Positions 33,083-42,450 of a stretch of 45,866 bases of DNA are shown here, one piece after another. This stretch comes from Nitrospira sp. (GTDB lineage Bacteria > Pseudomonadota > Gammaproteobacteria > Acidiferrobacterales > SPGG2). The stretch lies in the NCBI GenBank assembly GCA_019456345.1, contig VRUB01000004.1, forward strand, positions 1 through 45,866. The letters run 5' to 3'. Made by a program: the position numbers and the translations under genes. Below the pieces are notes generated by a model. It was not told the origin of the DNA, did not search any database, and saw only the letters and a program-made list of their open reading frames with translations. Within the stretch, counting starts at the first letter, position 1, and the number at the start of each line of letters is the position of its first letter.

Positions 33083-33649
33083 TTATGGCCTATGCCGGCT
33101 TTCGCCCGCCTCGATGCCGCCGGCAATCAGATGAGCGACGCGTAATGGCTCGGGAATAGTGCTATGGATCGCAAAGCGCCCGAGCAGGGTGTCGACCTGT
33201 GTCAAGGTCAGCCCCGCGCGCTGGACGTAGATCCCGCCGACACGCTCCATCGGCCCGGCACGCTCGATCAGCGCCCACTTGCGCTCGCCGCCCGGTACTC
33301 TATGCAGCAGTGCGCGTTTGATTGCATTCAAGTCCGGGTGCTTGCGCGCAACCACCACTGCCGGAATACGTAAGCTCTCGTGCAACCGATGCAAATCGAT
33401 CACGTTGAAACCGGCAAAGGCGATGCCCTGCAGCATGATGACCTGGATATGCCCCTTGAAGCGCGATTGCGACAACAGTCGAACCAGTGTGGAGGTACTG
33501 TTAGCGCCGTCGCGGCGAACTTTTGCAGACAGCACTCCCTCCAGGCGCAAGCCTGAGTAAAGCGCTCCGACAATCAACACATCGCCCCGGTGTGTGCGCG
33601 CGAACGGCGCATCGTCAAAACCGATAACATGTGACAGGCGACGAGCCAC
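33083..33649 (-). CDS. DUF99 (UPF0215) family protein
   Basis: 188 aa: VIGFDDAPFARTHRGDVLIVGALYSGLRLEGVLSAKVRRDGANST...IQVIMLQGIAFAGFNVIDLHRLHE...PAVVVARKHPDL. Confidence 0.85.
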   Translation of the reverse strand: MARRLSHVIGFDDAPFARTHRGDVLIVGALYSGLRLEGVLSAKVRRDGANSTSTLVRLLSQSRFKGHIQVIMLQGIAFAGFNVIDLHRLHESLRIPAVVVARKHPDLNAIKRALLHRVPGGERKWALIERAGPMERVGGIYVQRAGLTLTQVDTLLGRFAIHSTIPEPLRVAHLIAGGIEAGESRHRP

Positions 33650-33744
33650 CTTTCATCTACCCTTGGCCAGTCGTTTTCCCGTAGCCGGTACAAAGCGCCT
33701 CACACAATCGCAAACGCCTGATTACGCCGCGAGCCAGGCGCCGA

Positions 33745-34137
33745 CTAACTGTTATCGACAAACGCATCGGCCTCGATCTCCACCAACATATCCGGGTCGA
33801 TCAACCGGCTCACCTCCACCATACTGGTCGCGGGCCGGATTTCATGAAAAAACTCTCCGTGTGCCCGGCCGATCTTCTCCCATTCGCCGATGTTGACTAC
33901 ATACATGCGCGTTCGCACGACATCTTCAATCGTCGCACCGGCTTTCACCAATGCCGACTCGATATTCTTGAGCGTCTGTATGGTCTGGGCATAGGGATCG
34001 CCGGTCCCGACGATATTACCGTTCTTGTCCGTCGCGGTGGTACCGGACACATGCACGTAGGGACCGATCGCGACCGCCCGTGAGTAGCCGACGATATTCT
34101 CCCACGGAGTGTTGCTAGCGATGTTTTCACGCTTCAT
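33745..34137 (-). CDS. RidA family enamine/imine deaminase
   Basis: 130 aa: [22 protein letters not shown]...[15 protein letters not shown]...[24 protein letters not shown]. Confidence 0.94.
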   Translation of the reverse strand: MKRENIASNTPWENIVGYSRAVAIGPYVHVSGTTATDKNGNIVGTGDPYAQTIQTLKNIESALVKAGATIEDVVRTRMYVVNIGEWEKIGRAHGEFFHEIRPATSMVEVSRLIDPDMLVEIEADAFVDNS

Positions 34138-34188
34138 GATGCGTACCTCACAGTTGGAAGATGACCACGTGTAATGGTTTGCGTGTGT

Positions 34189-35418
34189 TCAGCGTGACAT
34201 AATCTTGCGGTACATGTCTGGATCCGTCGCCCCTTCCGTCGAGAACAACAGGACCTTCGACTGCGCGTTCAGCTGAATCTTTTCCCGTAACCCGCGCAGC
34301 GCGGCGTCATGGCACAAACAGGCAACCACACCCGTCGTAACCGCCCCGGATTCTCCGGATACCACCGCCGCGTCCCCCGGAAGCGGTCTGCCCAGCAACT
34401 GCATCCCTTTTGCCGCCACCCCATCGGAGCACGCGAAGAAACCATCACTGTAATCGCGCAAAATCCGCCAGGCGAGCGTGCTGGGTTCGCCCGCCGCCAA
34501 CCCGGCCATAATCGTCTCCAGCGCACCCGTCACCGTCTTTGGCGCGCCGTCGCCGGTCTTAGCGGATTGATAAAAGCAGGCCGCATTTTTCGGTTCGACC
34601 ACAGCGAAGAATGGACCTGAATCGCCATACTGCTCCCGCAGATACGCTCGCAGGGCCGCGCCGAGCGAACCGACGCCGGCCTGGATAAGCACGTGCGTGG
34701 GGCGCTCTGGCCCGAGTTGCTCGATCGCTTCCGCGAACAACGTCAGATATCCCTGCATCACCCACAGCGGAACTTGCTCGTAACCCTCCCACGCCGTGTC
34801 CTGCAGCAACACCCAACCGTGTTGGGCCGCCGTCTCCGCTGCCAACCGTACGCTCTCATCAAAGTTGCCGTCGGTCACGCGCGCCTCGGCCCCGAGCTTG
34901 CGAATGTGTGCTACCCGTGCGGCAGACACGTTTCGGGGCAAAAAAACAACCGCTTTTTGTCCCAATTGCCGTGCCGCCCAGGCCACGGCGCGACCATGAT
35001 TTCCGTCGCTCGCGGTGACGAAGACACGCCCGCCGAGACGGGCGCGGGTCTGCGGCAATCTAAGAAAATCGAAGGAAATCTGCTCCAATTCCAACCCGAG
35101 CTGCTGCCCCACAAACCGGCCGACGGCGTGGGACGCACCGAGCACCTTGAAGGCATCGAGGCCGAAACGCCGGGACTCGTCCTTCACCCATAAACGCGTG
35201 ATCCCTAACGAATCCGCAAGCCGCTGCAACGCCACCAGCGGCGTCGGATAATAGTCCTTGAAGCCGCGGTGGAAAGATCGTACCGATTGAGCCGCAGCAA
35301 CGGAAAACGCACCCGTGTCACACCGGGCTGAACCAGCGCGCCGCTGGTAGCGAGTCGCTACGTACTCGACCTCAATATCGTATTCCACGACTGTGTGTCC
35401 GAATCCGGCACGGTCCAT
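34189..35418 (-). CDS. Diaminopropionate ammonia-lyase (PLP)
   Basis: 409 aa: YYPTPLVALQRLADSLGI, WVKDESRRFGLDAFKVLGASHAV, ASDGNHGRAVAWAARQLG, IQAGVGSLGAAL. Confidence 0.93.
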   Translation of the reverse strand: MDRAGFGHTVVEYDIEVEYVATRYQRRAGSARCDTGAFSVAAAQSVRSFHRGFKDYYPTPLVALQRLADSLGITRLWVKDESRRFGLDAFKVLGASHAVGRFVGQQLGLELEQISFDFLRLPQTRARLGGRVFVTASDGNHGRAVAWAARQLGQKAVVFLPRNVSAARVAHIRKLGAEARVTDGNFDESVRLAAETAAQHGWVLLQDTAWEGYEQVPLWVMQGYLTLFAEAIEQLGPERPTHVLIQAGVGSLGAALRAYLREQYGDSGPFFAVVEPKNAACFYQSAKTGDGAPKTVTGALETIMAGLAAGEPSTLAWRILRDYSDGFFACSDGVAAKGMQLLGRPLPGDAAVVSGESGAVTTGVVACLCHDAALRGLREKIQLNAQSKVLLFSTEGATDPDMYRKIMSR

Positions 35419-35483
35419 GGGCGCCGCCCTGCGTCACCGGCATGGCACTACGTGAACATGCGTACCCCTGAATTCCGCGCCAC

Positions 35484-36266
35484 TCAATCCCAGGCATAAG
35501 CGGCCATGGACAACACGCCGTAGGTAAAAGCCCCGTGCAACTGGCGGCCGTGCACCCCCGGGGTGGCCGCGCCCAGGGGAACGAACAACGGTAGGAAATG
35601 CTCTGTGGTCGGGTGATTGCGACGCGCACTCGGCCCTTCATGCTCGTAGCTGAGCAACATCTGCTCACGGCCATTCGTGATGGTTTCCTCGAGCCACGTA
35701 TCGAAAGCTACCACGTAGTCCGGCGGCGCGGCATCGATGGCCTGGGCGCGAAACTCCGCCAGGTTATGCGTCGCGCCACCGCTGCCCATAATCAGCACAC
35801 CCTCTGCACGCAGCGTACGCAACGCCTTGCCGATTTCCAGATGGTGTCGTGCGTCGCGCTGCGGCTGAATGGAAAGCTGTACGACCGGTACATCCGCCGC
35901 CGGGTAGGCAAGCATCAGCGGCACCCAGGCACCATGGTCCAGGCCGCGCGACTCATCGATGCCCACTGTGAACTCTGCTTCGCGCAGCAACGTGGCAATC
36001 TTCTCGGCAAGTGCAGGATCACCGGGTGCCGGGTAGTGCATCCGGTACAACGCTTCGGGAAAACCGTAGAAGTCATGGATCGTGGCGGGCCGCGTGGCGC
36101 CCGTGACTCGCGGGCTGGTTGTCTCCCAGTGCGCAGAGATGCACACGATCGCGCGCGGAGGTGGCAGCATCGGACCGAGCCCTGCAAGGAAATCCGGTGT
36201 CGGCCCCTTGTCGAGCAACAGCGTCGGCGCCCCATGCGAAACAAAAATACCAGGCAAAACATCCAT
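35484..36266 (-). CDS. DODA-type extradiol dioxygenase family protein
   Basis: 260 aa: GIFVSHGAPTLLLD, ISAHWETTSPRVTG, DHGAWVPLMLAYP, MGSGGATHNL. Confidence 0.92.
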   Translation of the reverse strand: MDVLPGIFVSHGAPTLLLDKGPTPDFLAGLGPMLPPPRAIVCISAHWETTSPRVTGATRPATIHDFYGFPEALYRMHYPAPGDPALAEKIATLLREAEFTVGIDESRGLDHGAWVPLMLAYPAADVPVVQLSIQPQRDARHHLEIGKALRTLRAEGVLIMGSGGATHNLAEFRAQAIDAAPPDYVVAFDTWLEETITNGREQMLLSYEHEGPSARRNHPTTEHFLPLFVPLGAATPGVHGRQLHGAFTYGVLSMAAYAWD

Positions 36267-36293
36267 CAGCCAATGACTTCTATCGACGCGCGC

Positions 36294-36650
36294 CTACCCG
36301 ATCAGCACACCATTCCTCACCTTAAAAGAGGGTTCCAACAAAACCACATCGTGCTCGGGACACATCGCACCGAGTACGAGCACTTCGGACTTTACTCCCG
36401 CAACTCTTTTCGCAGGAAAGTTCATCACGGCAACGATCTGTTAGCCGATGAGCTCTGTCTCGGTGTAGTTTTCGGTCAGTTGCGCCGAGCTGATACGTGT
36501 CCCCTTTTCCTCAAAATCGATAGACAGAATATAAGACGCTTGCCTCGCCTTAGGATTCAGCTTGGCTTCCGTAATCGTGCCGGTGCACAGTTCGACTTTG
36601 AGAAAATCATCGAATTCAATTGTATTCAATCTGTCCATAATCCGAACCAC
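36294..36650 (-). pseudogene. CsaA/YgjH-like tRNA-binding-domain protein split by an in-frame TAA
   Basis: IEFDDFLKVELCTGTITEAKLNPKARQASYILSIDFEEKGTRISSAQLTENYTETELIG*QIVAVMNFPAKRVAGVKSEVLVLGAMCPEHDVVLLEPSFKVRNGVLIG. TAA at 36443-36441, codon 70 of a 118-codon frame. Confidence 0.8.
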
Positions 36651-36730
36651 GAGGTAGATTAGACTGTATTGCTACGGTCAGCACTCTGGCACGACGTAAC
36701 AATATCCAAGGGGGGACTTTCAACAGTCTC

Positions 36731-37078
36731 TTAGCCGTCGCTCTCCTCCTCCAGCCCGTGCCAACCGACGAGACGGAAATCTACGCGCCCCTGCGAATCG
36801 AACAACACGCCTTCCGCTTGCAACAGCCGGCGCTGGCGCAAGCTGCCATCGCCGCCACGCCGATCGCTGATCTTTCCCTGGGCGTTGATCACGCGCTGCC
36901 ACGGTATGCCGCTGCCAGTGGGAACCGCCGCCATGGCGTAGCCCACCGTGCGGGCGCTGCAGCGTCCGACGATGGTGGCGATCTGCCCGTAGGTGGCGAC
37001 CTTGCCCGCCGGGATCCGGCGCACCACGGCATAGATGCGTTCATACAATCGCGGGCTGTCAAGCTGCTCGGCGGACAT
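36731..37078 (-). CDS. Alkyltransferase-like (ATL) protein, MGMT family
   Basis: 115 aa: IPAGKVATYGQIATIVG...ARTVGYAMAAVPTGSGIPWQRVINAQGKIS; the PCHRV cysteine of MGMT is replaced by W (PWQRV). Confidence 0.93.
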   Translation of the reverse strand: MSAEQLDSPRLYERIYAVVRRIPAGKVATYGQIATIVGRCSARTVGYAMAAVPTGSGIPWQRVINAQGKISDRRGGDGSLRQRRLLQAEGVLFDSQGRVDFRLVGWHGLEEESDG

Positions 37079-37252
37079 ACCGGCACACGATGGCGCTGCA
37101 AGATCTAGCCCGCATTTCTCATCAACTATCTACTGCGACCGCGTATCTCGGTCGCTGTTCCCGACGCGACTCTACCTCGGCAACTCGGTAACTGCTCCAG
37201 GCGTTACCCTAACTCCTACTTCCCTGTAGTCGTGCTCCCTGCGTTGCCCTGC

Positions 37253-37336
37253 CTCGGCAACCGCTCCTGCGTTGCTCTAGCTCGGCAACCGCTCCTGCGT
37301 TGCTCTAGCTCGGCAACCGCTCCTGCGTTGCTCTAG
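37253..37336. repeat. Tandem array, three perfect 28-bp units CTCGGCAACCGCTCCTGCGTTGCTCTAG
   Basis: Units 37253-37280, 37281-37308, 37309-37336. Confidence 0.93.
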
Positions 37337-37337
37337 C

Positions 37338-37413
37338 TCCTGCATCCCTGCAGTCGTCCTGCATCCCTGCAGTCGTCCTGCATCCCTGCAGTCGTCCTCC
37401 ATCCCTGGAATCG
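37338..37413. repeat. Tandem array of 19-bp units TCCTGCATCCCTGCAGTCG (three perfect, one degenerate)
   Basis: 37338-37356, 37357-37375, 37376-37394 perfect; 37395-37413 degenerate; a related 19-mer (tcctacttccctgtagtcg) near 37213-37231. Confidence 0.93.
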
Positions 37414-37549
37414 TGCCCACATCGCGCTCGGTTGTGTGCTTAACGTGGTGTCAGCTACGCCTGCGCGCCCTCGCGACGATACCCGGTGAGAAATGCGGGC
37501 TAGCAGGCTGCCTGCGGCCCATATCGGGATTGCTGAGCCAGCCCCGTCG

Positions 37550-38206
37550 TCAGGCCGAACGCTCCACCAGTCCCTGTTCAGGGTGTTGTCCACCGTCGAG
37601 CAGCACACGCCCGTTGCGTACGCTCAGGCGGCCCTCGGCGAACCAGCGAATTGCCGTGGGATAAATCCGGTGCTCCTGCTCCAGCACGCGACTCGCCAGA
37701 GATTCGGGCGTGTCGCCGGCGCGCACCGGCACCGCCGCCTGGATAATAATCGGCCCCCCGTCCAGCTCCGTTGAAACGAAATGCACGCTGGCACCGTGTT
37801 GGGTGGCGCCACTCTTGAGCGCGCGCGCATGCGTGTCTAGGCCGGAGAGCTCAGGTAGTAGCGAGGGATGAATGTTCATGAGGCGCCCGGCGTAACGATC
37901 GACGAACTCCTTACTGAGAATCCGCATGAATCCCGCCAGTACCACGAGTTTTGGCGCGAAGCTGTCAATGAGCTCCATCAGGGCCTTGTCGTAGTACACG
38001 CGCTCGGTGAACTTTCGATGTTCCAGCACCCGCGTCGGCATCCCGGCCTGCTGGGCACGTTGCAGCCCATAGGCATCGGGCTCGTTGCTGACAACAGCGC
38101 ATATTGTGATCGGCAGCTGCCCGGCCTGCATCTGATCGATAAGGCTTTGCAGATTGCTCCCTCGCCCCGAGATCAGGACGACCACGGGCAACCGCGATGG
38201 GCTCAT
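37550..38206 (-). CDS. purN: Phosphoribosylglycinamide formyltransferase
   Basis: [33 protein letters not shown]. Confidence 0.96.
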   Translation of the reverse strand: MSPSRLPVVVLISGRGSNLQSLIDQMQAGQLPITICAVVSNEPDAYGLQRAQQAGMPTRVLEHRKFTERVYYDKALMELIDSFAPKLVVLAGFMRILSKEFVDRYAGRLMNIHPSLLPELSGLDTHARALKSGATQHGASVHFVSTELDGGPIIIQAAVPVRAGDTPESLASRVLEQEHRIYPTAIRWFAEGRLSVRNGRVLLDGGQHPEQGLVERSA

Positions 38207-39249
38207 CTAAGTATTATCATTTGCTTGTCGGCACTGTGCGCTTCGGTGTGCCCGATGACAAACGCGGTTTCGCCCGATTCGCGCAGTACTTGAATCGTGG
38301 CCGCCTCGTCGCCGTCACGCACGACCAGTACCATGCCGATGCCACAGTTAAACGTGCGATACATCTCGTCATCCTCAATGTTCCCGTGCTCCTGCACCCA
38401 ATCGAAGATCGCGGGCCGGCGCCATGTGCGCGCATCAATGACGGCGTGAACCCCTTTGGGCAGGACTCGCGGGACGTTGCCGGGAAGACCCCCGCCGGTG
38501 ATGTGCGCCATCCCGAGCGGTGCTTGTGCCTGCAAGAGCATTAACAACGACCGGCAGTATATGCGCGTCGGGGTGAGCAGGGCATCGCCCAGCGTTGTCC
38601 CCGCGAAGGGCGTATCGAGCGGAGTGCGGCTGCGCTCCAAGATTTTGCGGATAAGCGAGAAGCCGTTGGCGTGCGGGCCGCTCGAGGCGATCCCAACCAA
38701 GACGTCGTTGGCCCCGATCGCAGAGCCGTCGATGATCTTCGTGCGCTCGACGATACCGACCGCAAAGCCTGCCAGGTCGTAGTCCGCGCCGCTGTAAAGT
38801 CCCGGCATTTCCGCGGTCTCGCCGCCGATCAGGGCCATACCCGCAAGTCGGCAGCCCTCGGCGATGCCCTGGATTACGCGGGTGGCTATAGGCACATCCA
38901 GTCGGGCGGCTGCCAAGTAATCCAGAAAAAACAGCGGTTCGGCGCCTTGCACGATGATATCGTTGGCACACATCGCCACCAGATCGATTCCGATCGTCTG
39001 ATGCCGATCGAGCTCCAGGGCGAGCTTGAGCTTGGTGCCAACACCGTCGGTGCTCGCGACCAGCACTGGCTGCTCATAGTCGCGAGCGGGAATCTCGAAC
39101 AAACCGCCAAAGCCACCCAGCTCACCGAGCACACCGGGGCGCGCTGTGCTCTTCGCCACAGGCTTGATCGCGCGCACCAGCGCGTCGCCGGCGTCGATAT
39201 CCACGCCCGCACCACGATAGCTGAGAGGGGTTCTGCTGGATTCGCTCAC
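38203..39249 (-). CDS. purM: Phosphoribosylformylglycinamidine cyclo-ligase
   Basis: [56 protein letters not shown]. Confidence 0.97.
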   Translation of the reverse strand: MSESSRTPLSYRGAGVDIDAGDALVRAIKPVAKSTARPGVLGELGGFGGLFEIPARDYEQPVLVASTDGVGTKLKLALELDRHQTIGIDLVAMCANDIIVQGAEPLFFLDYLAAARLDVPIATRVIQGIAEGCRLAGMALIGGETAEMPGLYSGADYDLAGFAVGIVERTKIIDGSAIGANDVLVGIASSGPHANGFSLIRKILERSRTPLDTPFAGTTLGDALLTPTRIYCRSLLMLLQAQAPLGMAHITGGGLPGNVPRVLPKGVHAVIDARTWRRPAIFDWVQEHGNIEDDEMYRTFNCGIGMVLVVRDGDEAATIQVLRESGETAFVIGHTEAHSADKQMIILR

Positions 39250-39448
39250 ATCAGGCTCCGAGACCGGAGATGTTCTATGTTAGGGCGAGGCCCGTGAGGT
39301 GTAAACCTTGACTTCGCATATGAGCTTGCATAGCGTGCAAGCGAACCGCGGAACCGCCGATGCGAGGCGGTCGATGCGAAGCGGCTGAGCGGATCAAGCC
39401 CGGGTGCGCCAGGAGGAACTCAGCGTTGTCAAACAGGACGAACGGATC

Positions 39449-40021
39449 ATGAAGTTCTACTATCTGCCGAATGCGATCACGCTGGTACGCCTTGGATTGG
39501 TGCCCGTGTTTATTGTGGTGCTCAAGGCACAAGACTATACGGTGGCGCTGTTGGTTTTTGCCGTCGCCGGTTTGTCCGACGGGCTCGATGGGTTTATTGC
39601 CAAGCGTTTCAATCTTGTGACGCGCCTTGGCGCCATTCTCGATCCACTCGCAGATAAGGTACTGCTGGTCAGCGCCTACATCATGTTAACCGTCCTCGGG
39701 CATCTGCCGTTCTGGCTGGTCCTCACCGTCGGTTTTCGCGATTTGTTGATTGTCGGCGGATACCTGGTGTACACGTCCCTGATCGGGCCCGTTGCTATGC
39801 GCCCGACCTATCTCAGTAAGTTCAACACGTTTTTGCAGATTACGCTGGTTGTCGCGATTCTGGTGCAGCAGGCGATGGCCCTGCCGCTTGTCCTTTTGGT
39901 GCAGATCTTGATCTACGGCGTGTTCATAACCACGGTTTCCAGCGGCGTGCACTATGTGTGGATCTGGGGGGTCAAACGCGAGCCTGATGCGATGTCCGAC
40001 TCGAAACCGCCCGCTAATTAG
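39449..40021 (+). CDS. CDP-alcohol phosphatidyltransferase family protein
   Basis: MKFYYLPNAITLVRLGLVPVF; motif DGLDGFIAKRFNLVTRLGAILDPLADK; start set to ATG 39449. Confidence 0.92.
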   Translation: MKFYYLPNAITLVRLGLVPVFIVVLKAQDYTVALLVFAVAGLSDGLDGFIAKRFNLVTRLGAILDPLADKVLLVSAYIMLTVLGHLPFWLVLTVGFRDLLIVGGYLVYTSLIGPVAMRPTYLSKFNTFLQITLVVAILVQQAMALPLVLLVQILIYGVFITTVSSGVHYVWIWGVKREPDAMSDSKPPAN

Positions 40022-40191
40022 CGCGCGGCATACGGTGCTCGGCGGCCCGACGGCCGCGGTAGCGCAACGTCGGGAGCAAGTCGCCAGGGCAGAGTGACGC
40101 AGGTGCCGTTGCCGGGGGAGAACCGCGTGGGAGGTGGCAATCGGGGGGCGCAGCGTAACGAACGGCGAGGATCGCAGGCCGACCCGCAATC

Positions 40192-40899
40192 ATGACGCAA
40201 CAGCTTTTCCTTAATATTCGCCTCAGCGACGCGGCTTCATTCGATAATTTCCTGATGGGTCGTAACCACGAGCTTGTCGAGCGGTTGCGCGCGGCAGTCC
40301 GCGCTGTGGGTCGGGGACAGCTGTCCTCGGAGCGGGTGCTGTTCCTGTGGGGTGCACCCGCGGCGGGCAAAACGCACCTCTTGCAGGCCGCGTGTCATCT
40401 GGCGCAAGAAGGCGGCCGTGTTGCGCCAGCCTACATTCCCTTGGCCATGGCCGCACAGATGTCGCCAGCCGTACTGGAGGGCCTGGAAAAACTGCCCATG
40501 GTGTGTCTCGACGACATCGATCGTATCCGGCGCGATGCTGCGTGGGAGACGGCGTTATTCAGCCTGTGTGAACGGTTGCGCAATCGCGGAGGGTTGTTGG
40601 TCGCGGGCGCGCGTTCGGCACCATTGCGCATCGGGTTTAAGCTGGCGGATCTCGCGGCGCGATTGGGCTGGGGCCTGGTCTACCCGTTGCGGCCCCTGAC
40701 CGATGCCGAGAAACTCGAGGCGATGCGGTTACGTGCACGCAATCGGGGGTTCGAGTTGCCCGAGGAGGTTGCACGCTACGTGCTGAGGCGCTATCCGCGC
40801 GATGCGCAATCACTGTTTGAGCTGTTAGATCGCATCGATCGGGCGTCATTGGCCACGCAACGGCGCGTTACTATCTCGCTTGTTCGGGACCTGGAGTGA
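40192..40899 (+). CDS. hda: DnaA regulatory inactivator Hda
   Basis: 235 aa: SFDNFLMGRNHELVERLRAA, LWGAPAAGKTHLLQAACH, VCLDDIDRI, LEAMRLRARNRGFELPEEVARYVLRR. Confidence 0.92.
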   Translation: MTQQLFLNIRLSDAASFDNFLMGRNHELVERLRAAVRAVGRGQLSSERVLFLWGAPAAGKTHLLQAACHLAQEGGRVAPAYIPLAMAAQMSPAVLEGLEKLPMVCLDDIDRIRRDAAWETALFSLCERLRNRGGLLVAGARSAPLRIGFKLADLAARLGWGLVYPLRPLTDAEKLEAMRLRARNRGFELPEEVARYVLRRYPRDAQSLFELLDRIDRASLATQRRVTISLVRDLE

Positions 40900-41046
40900 G
40901 GGCGCCTTCCTTCGATGGCGGCCATGGATTGTGTATGGGTCGCAACAGCGGAGGGGCGAGTATCGGCACCCGCGGGGGTGGCCTCTTGCCCCGGCTAGCA
41001 AGCGCGGCACCATAGCGGCGCGCAGCAAGGATATGTAAGCATCTCC

Positions 41047-41652
<606 letters not shown>

Positions 41653-41790
41653 CTACAGCGTGCGGGTTCTCGTGCACACTATGCGATACCGGCGTGCTGA
41701 CGACGCCCGACCCCCGGGCGGACGCCGTGCTGGCTGCCCCACAGGGGCAAACGAGGTGCATTTTTGCCGCGATACGGTTAATCTCTTTCC

Positions 41791-41819
41791 TTGACAGTCT
41801 ATACATACAGGCTGATACT
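41791..41819 (+). promoter_or_regulatory. Candidate sigma-70 promoter for the LysM lipoprotein gene
   Basis: TTGACA (41791-41796), 17-bp spacer, GATACT (41814-41819). Confidence 0.5.
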
Positions 41820-41887
41820 TTGTAGTATTCGCTGCCGTGACTGGTGCGCGCCGGACAAAAAACTCAGAGCGGAGGATATCGTTGAAA

Positions 41888-42385
41888 ATGAAAAGGCTTA
41901 ATCTTGCATGGAAAGTGTTACTGCTGGGTGTCGTTTTGGCTGTGGCAAGTGGCTGTGCGACTACGAAGGAGGAAATCGCCGGGGTTGATGCGCCTGATGC
42001 GCAGCCCATGAAGAAGGAGGCGCCGGAATTGATGCCGGCGCAACCGGGTGAGATGGGGCCCGAGGGTATGGTCAAGGAAGAGGTGATGATGGTCGAAGAA
42101 GAGGGGCTGACACAGTACACCGTCTTGCGCGGTGACAACCTGTGGGACATCGCAAGCTATCGCGTCATCTACGGCAACCCTTATCAATGGCCGCTTATCT
42201 ACCGGGCGAACCAGGACCAGATCGCCGATGCGGACCTGATCCAACCGGGCCAGGTGCTCGTCATCCCACGCGAATCCGCGGCGAGCCAGATTGAAATGGC
42301 GATCCAGCACGCCCGCTCGCGCGGTGCCTGGCAGTTAGGCGTGGTCGAGCAGTCCGACCGCGAGTATCTGCAACGCAGTATGTAA
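41888..42385 (+). CDS. LysM-domain lipoprotein
   Basis: Lipobox VASGCATT; YTVLRGDNLWDIASYRVIYGNPYQWPLIYRANQDQIADADLIQPGQVLVIP; start ATG 41888. Confidence 0.92.
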   Translation: MKRLNLAWKVLLLGVVLAVASGCATTKEEIAGVDAPDAQPMKKEAPELMPAQPGEMGPEGMVKEEVMMVEEEGLTQYTVLRGDNLWDIASYRVIYGNPYQWPLIYRANQDQIADADLIQPGQVLVIPRESAASQIEMAIQHARSRGAWQLGVVEQSDREYLQRSM

Positions 42386-42408
42386 CAGCTAAGCTCGATT
42401 TTTCTCGC

Positions 42409-42450
42409 CAAAGGGCCCCGGAAAGGGCCCTTTGCGTTTTGTTAGTTTTT
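42409..42450 (+). terminator. Rho-independent terminator
   Basis: CAAAGGGCCC (42409-42418) / GGGCCCTTTG (42425-42434), then CGTTTTGTTAGTTTTT. Confidence 0.88.

Noticed and set aside
35598-36662. 354-aa + strand ORF antisense to the DODA dioxygenase and csaA-like gene
   Set aside because: Antisense to clear coding sequence; no recognisable domain. Typical GC-rich shadow ORF.
37253-37413. Possible CRISPR array
   Set aside because: Units are directly tandem with no spacers and there are no cas genes nearby.
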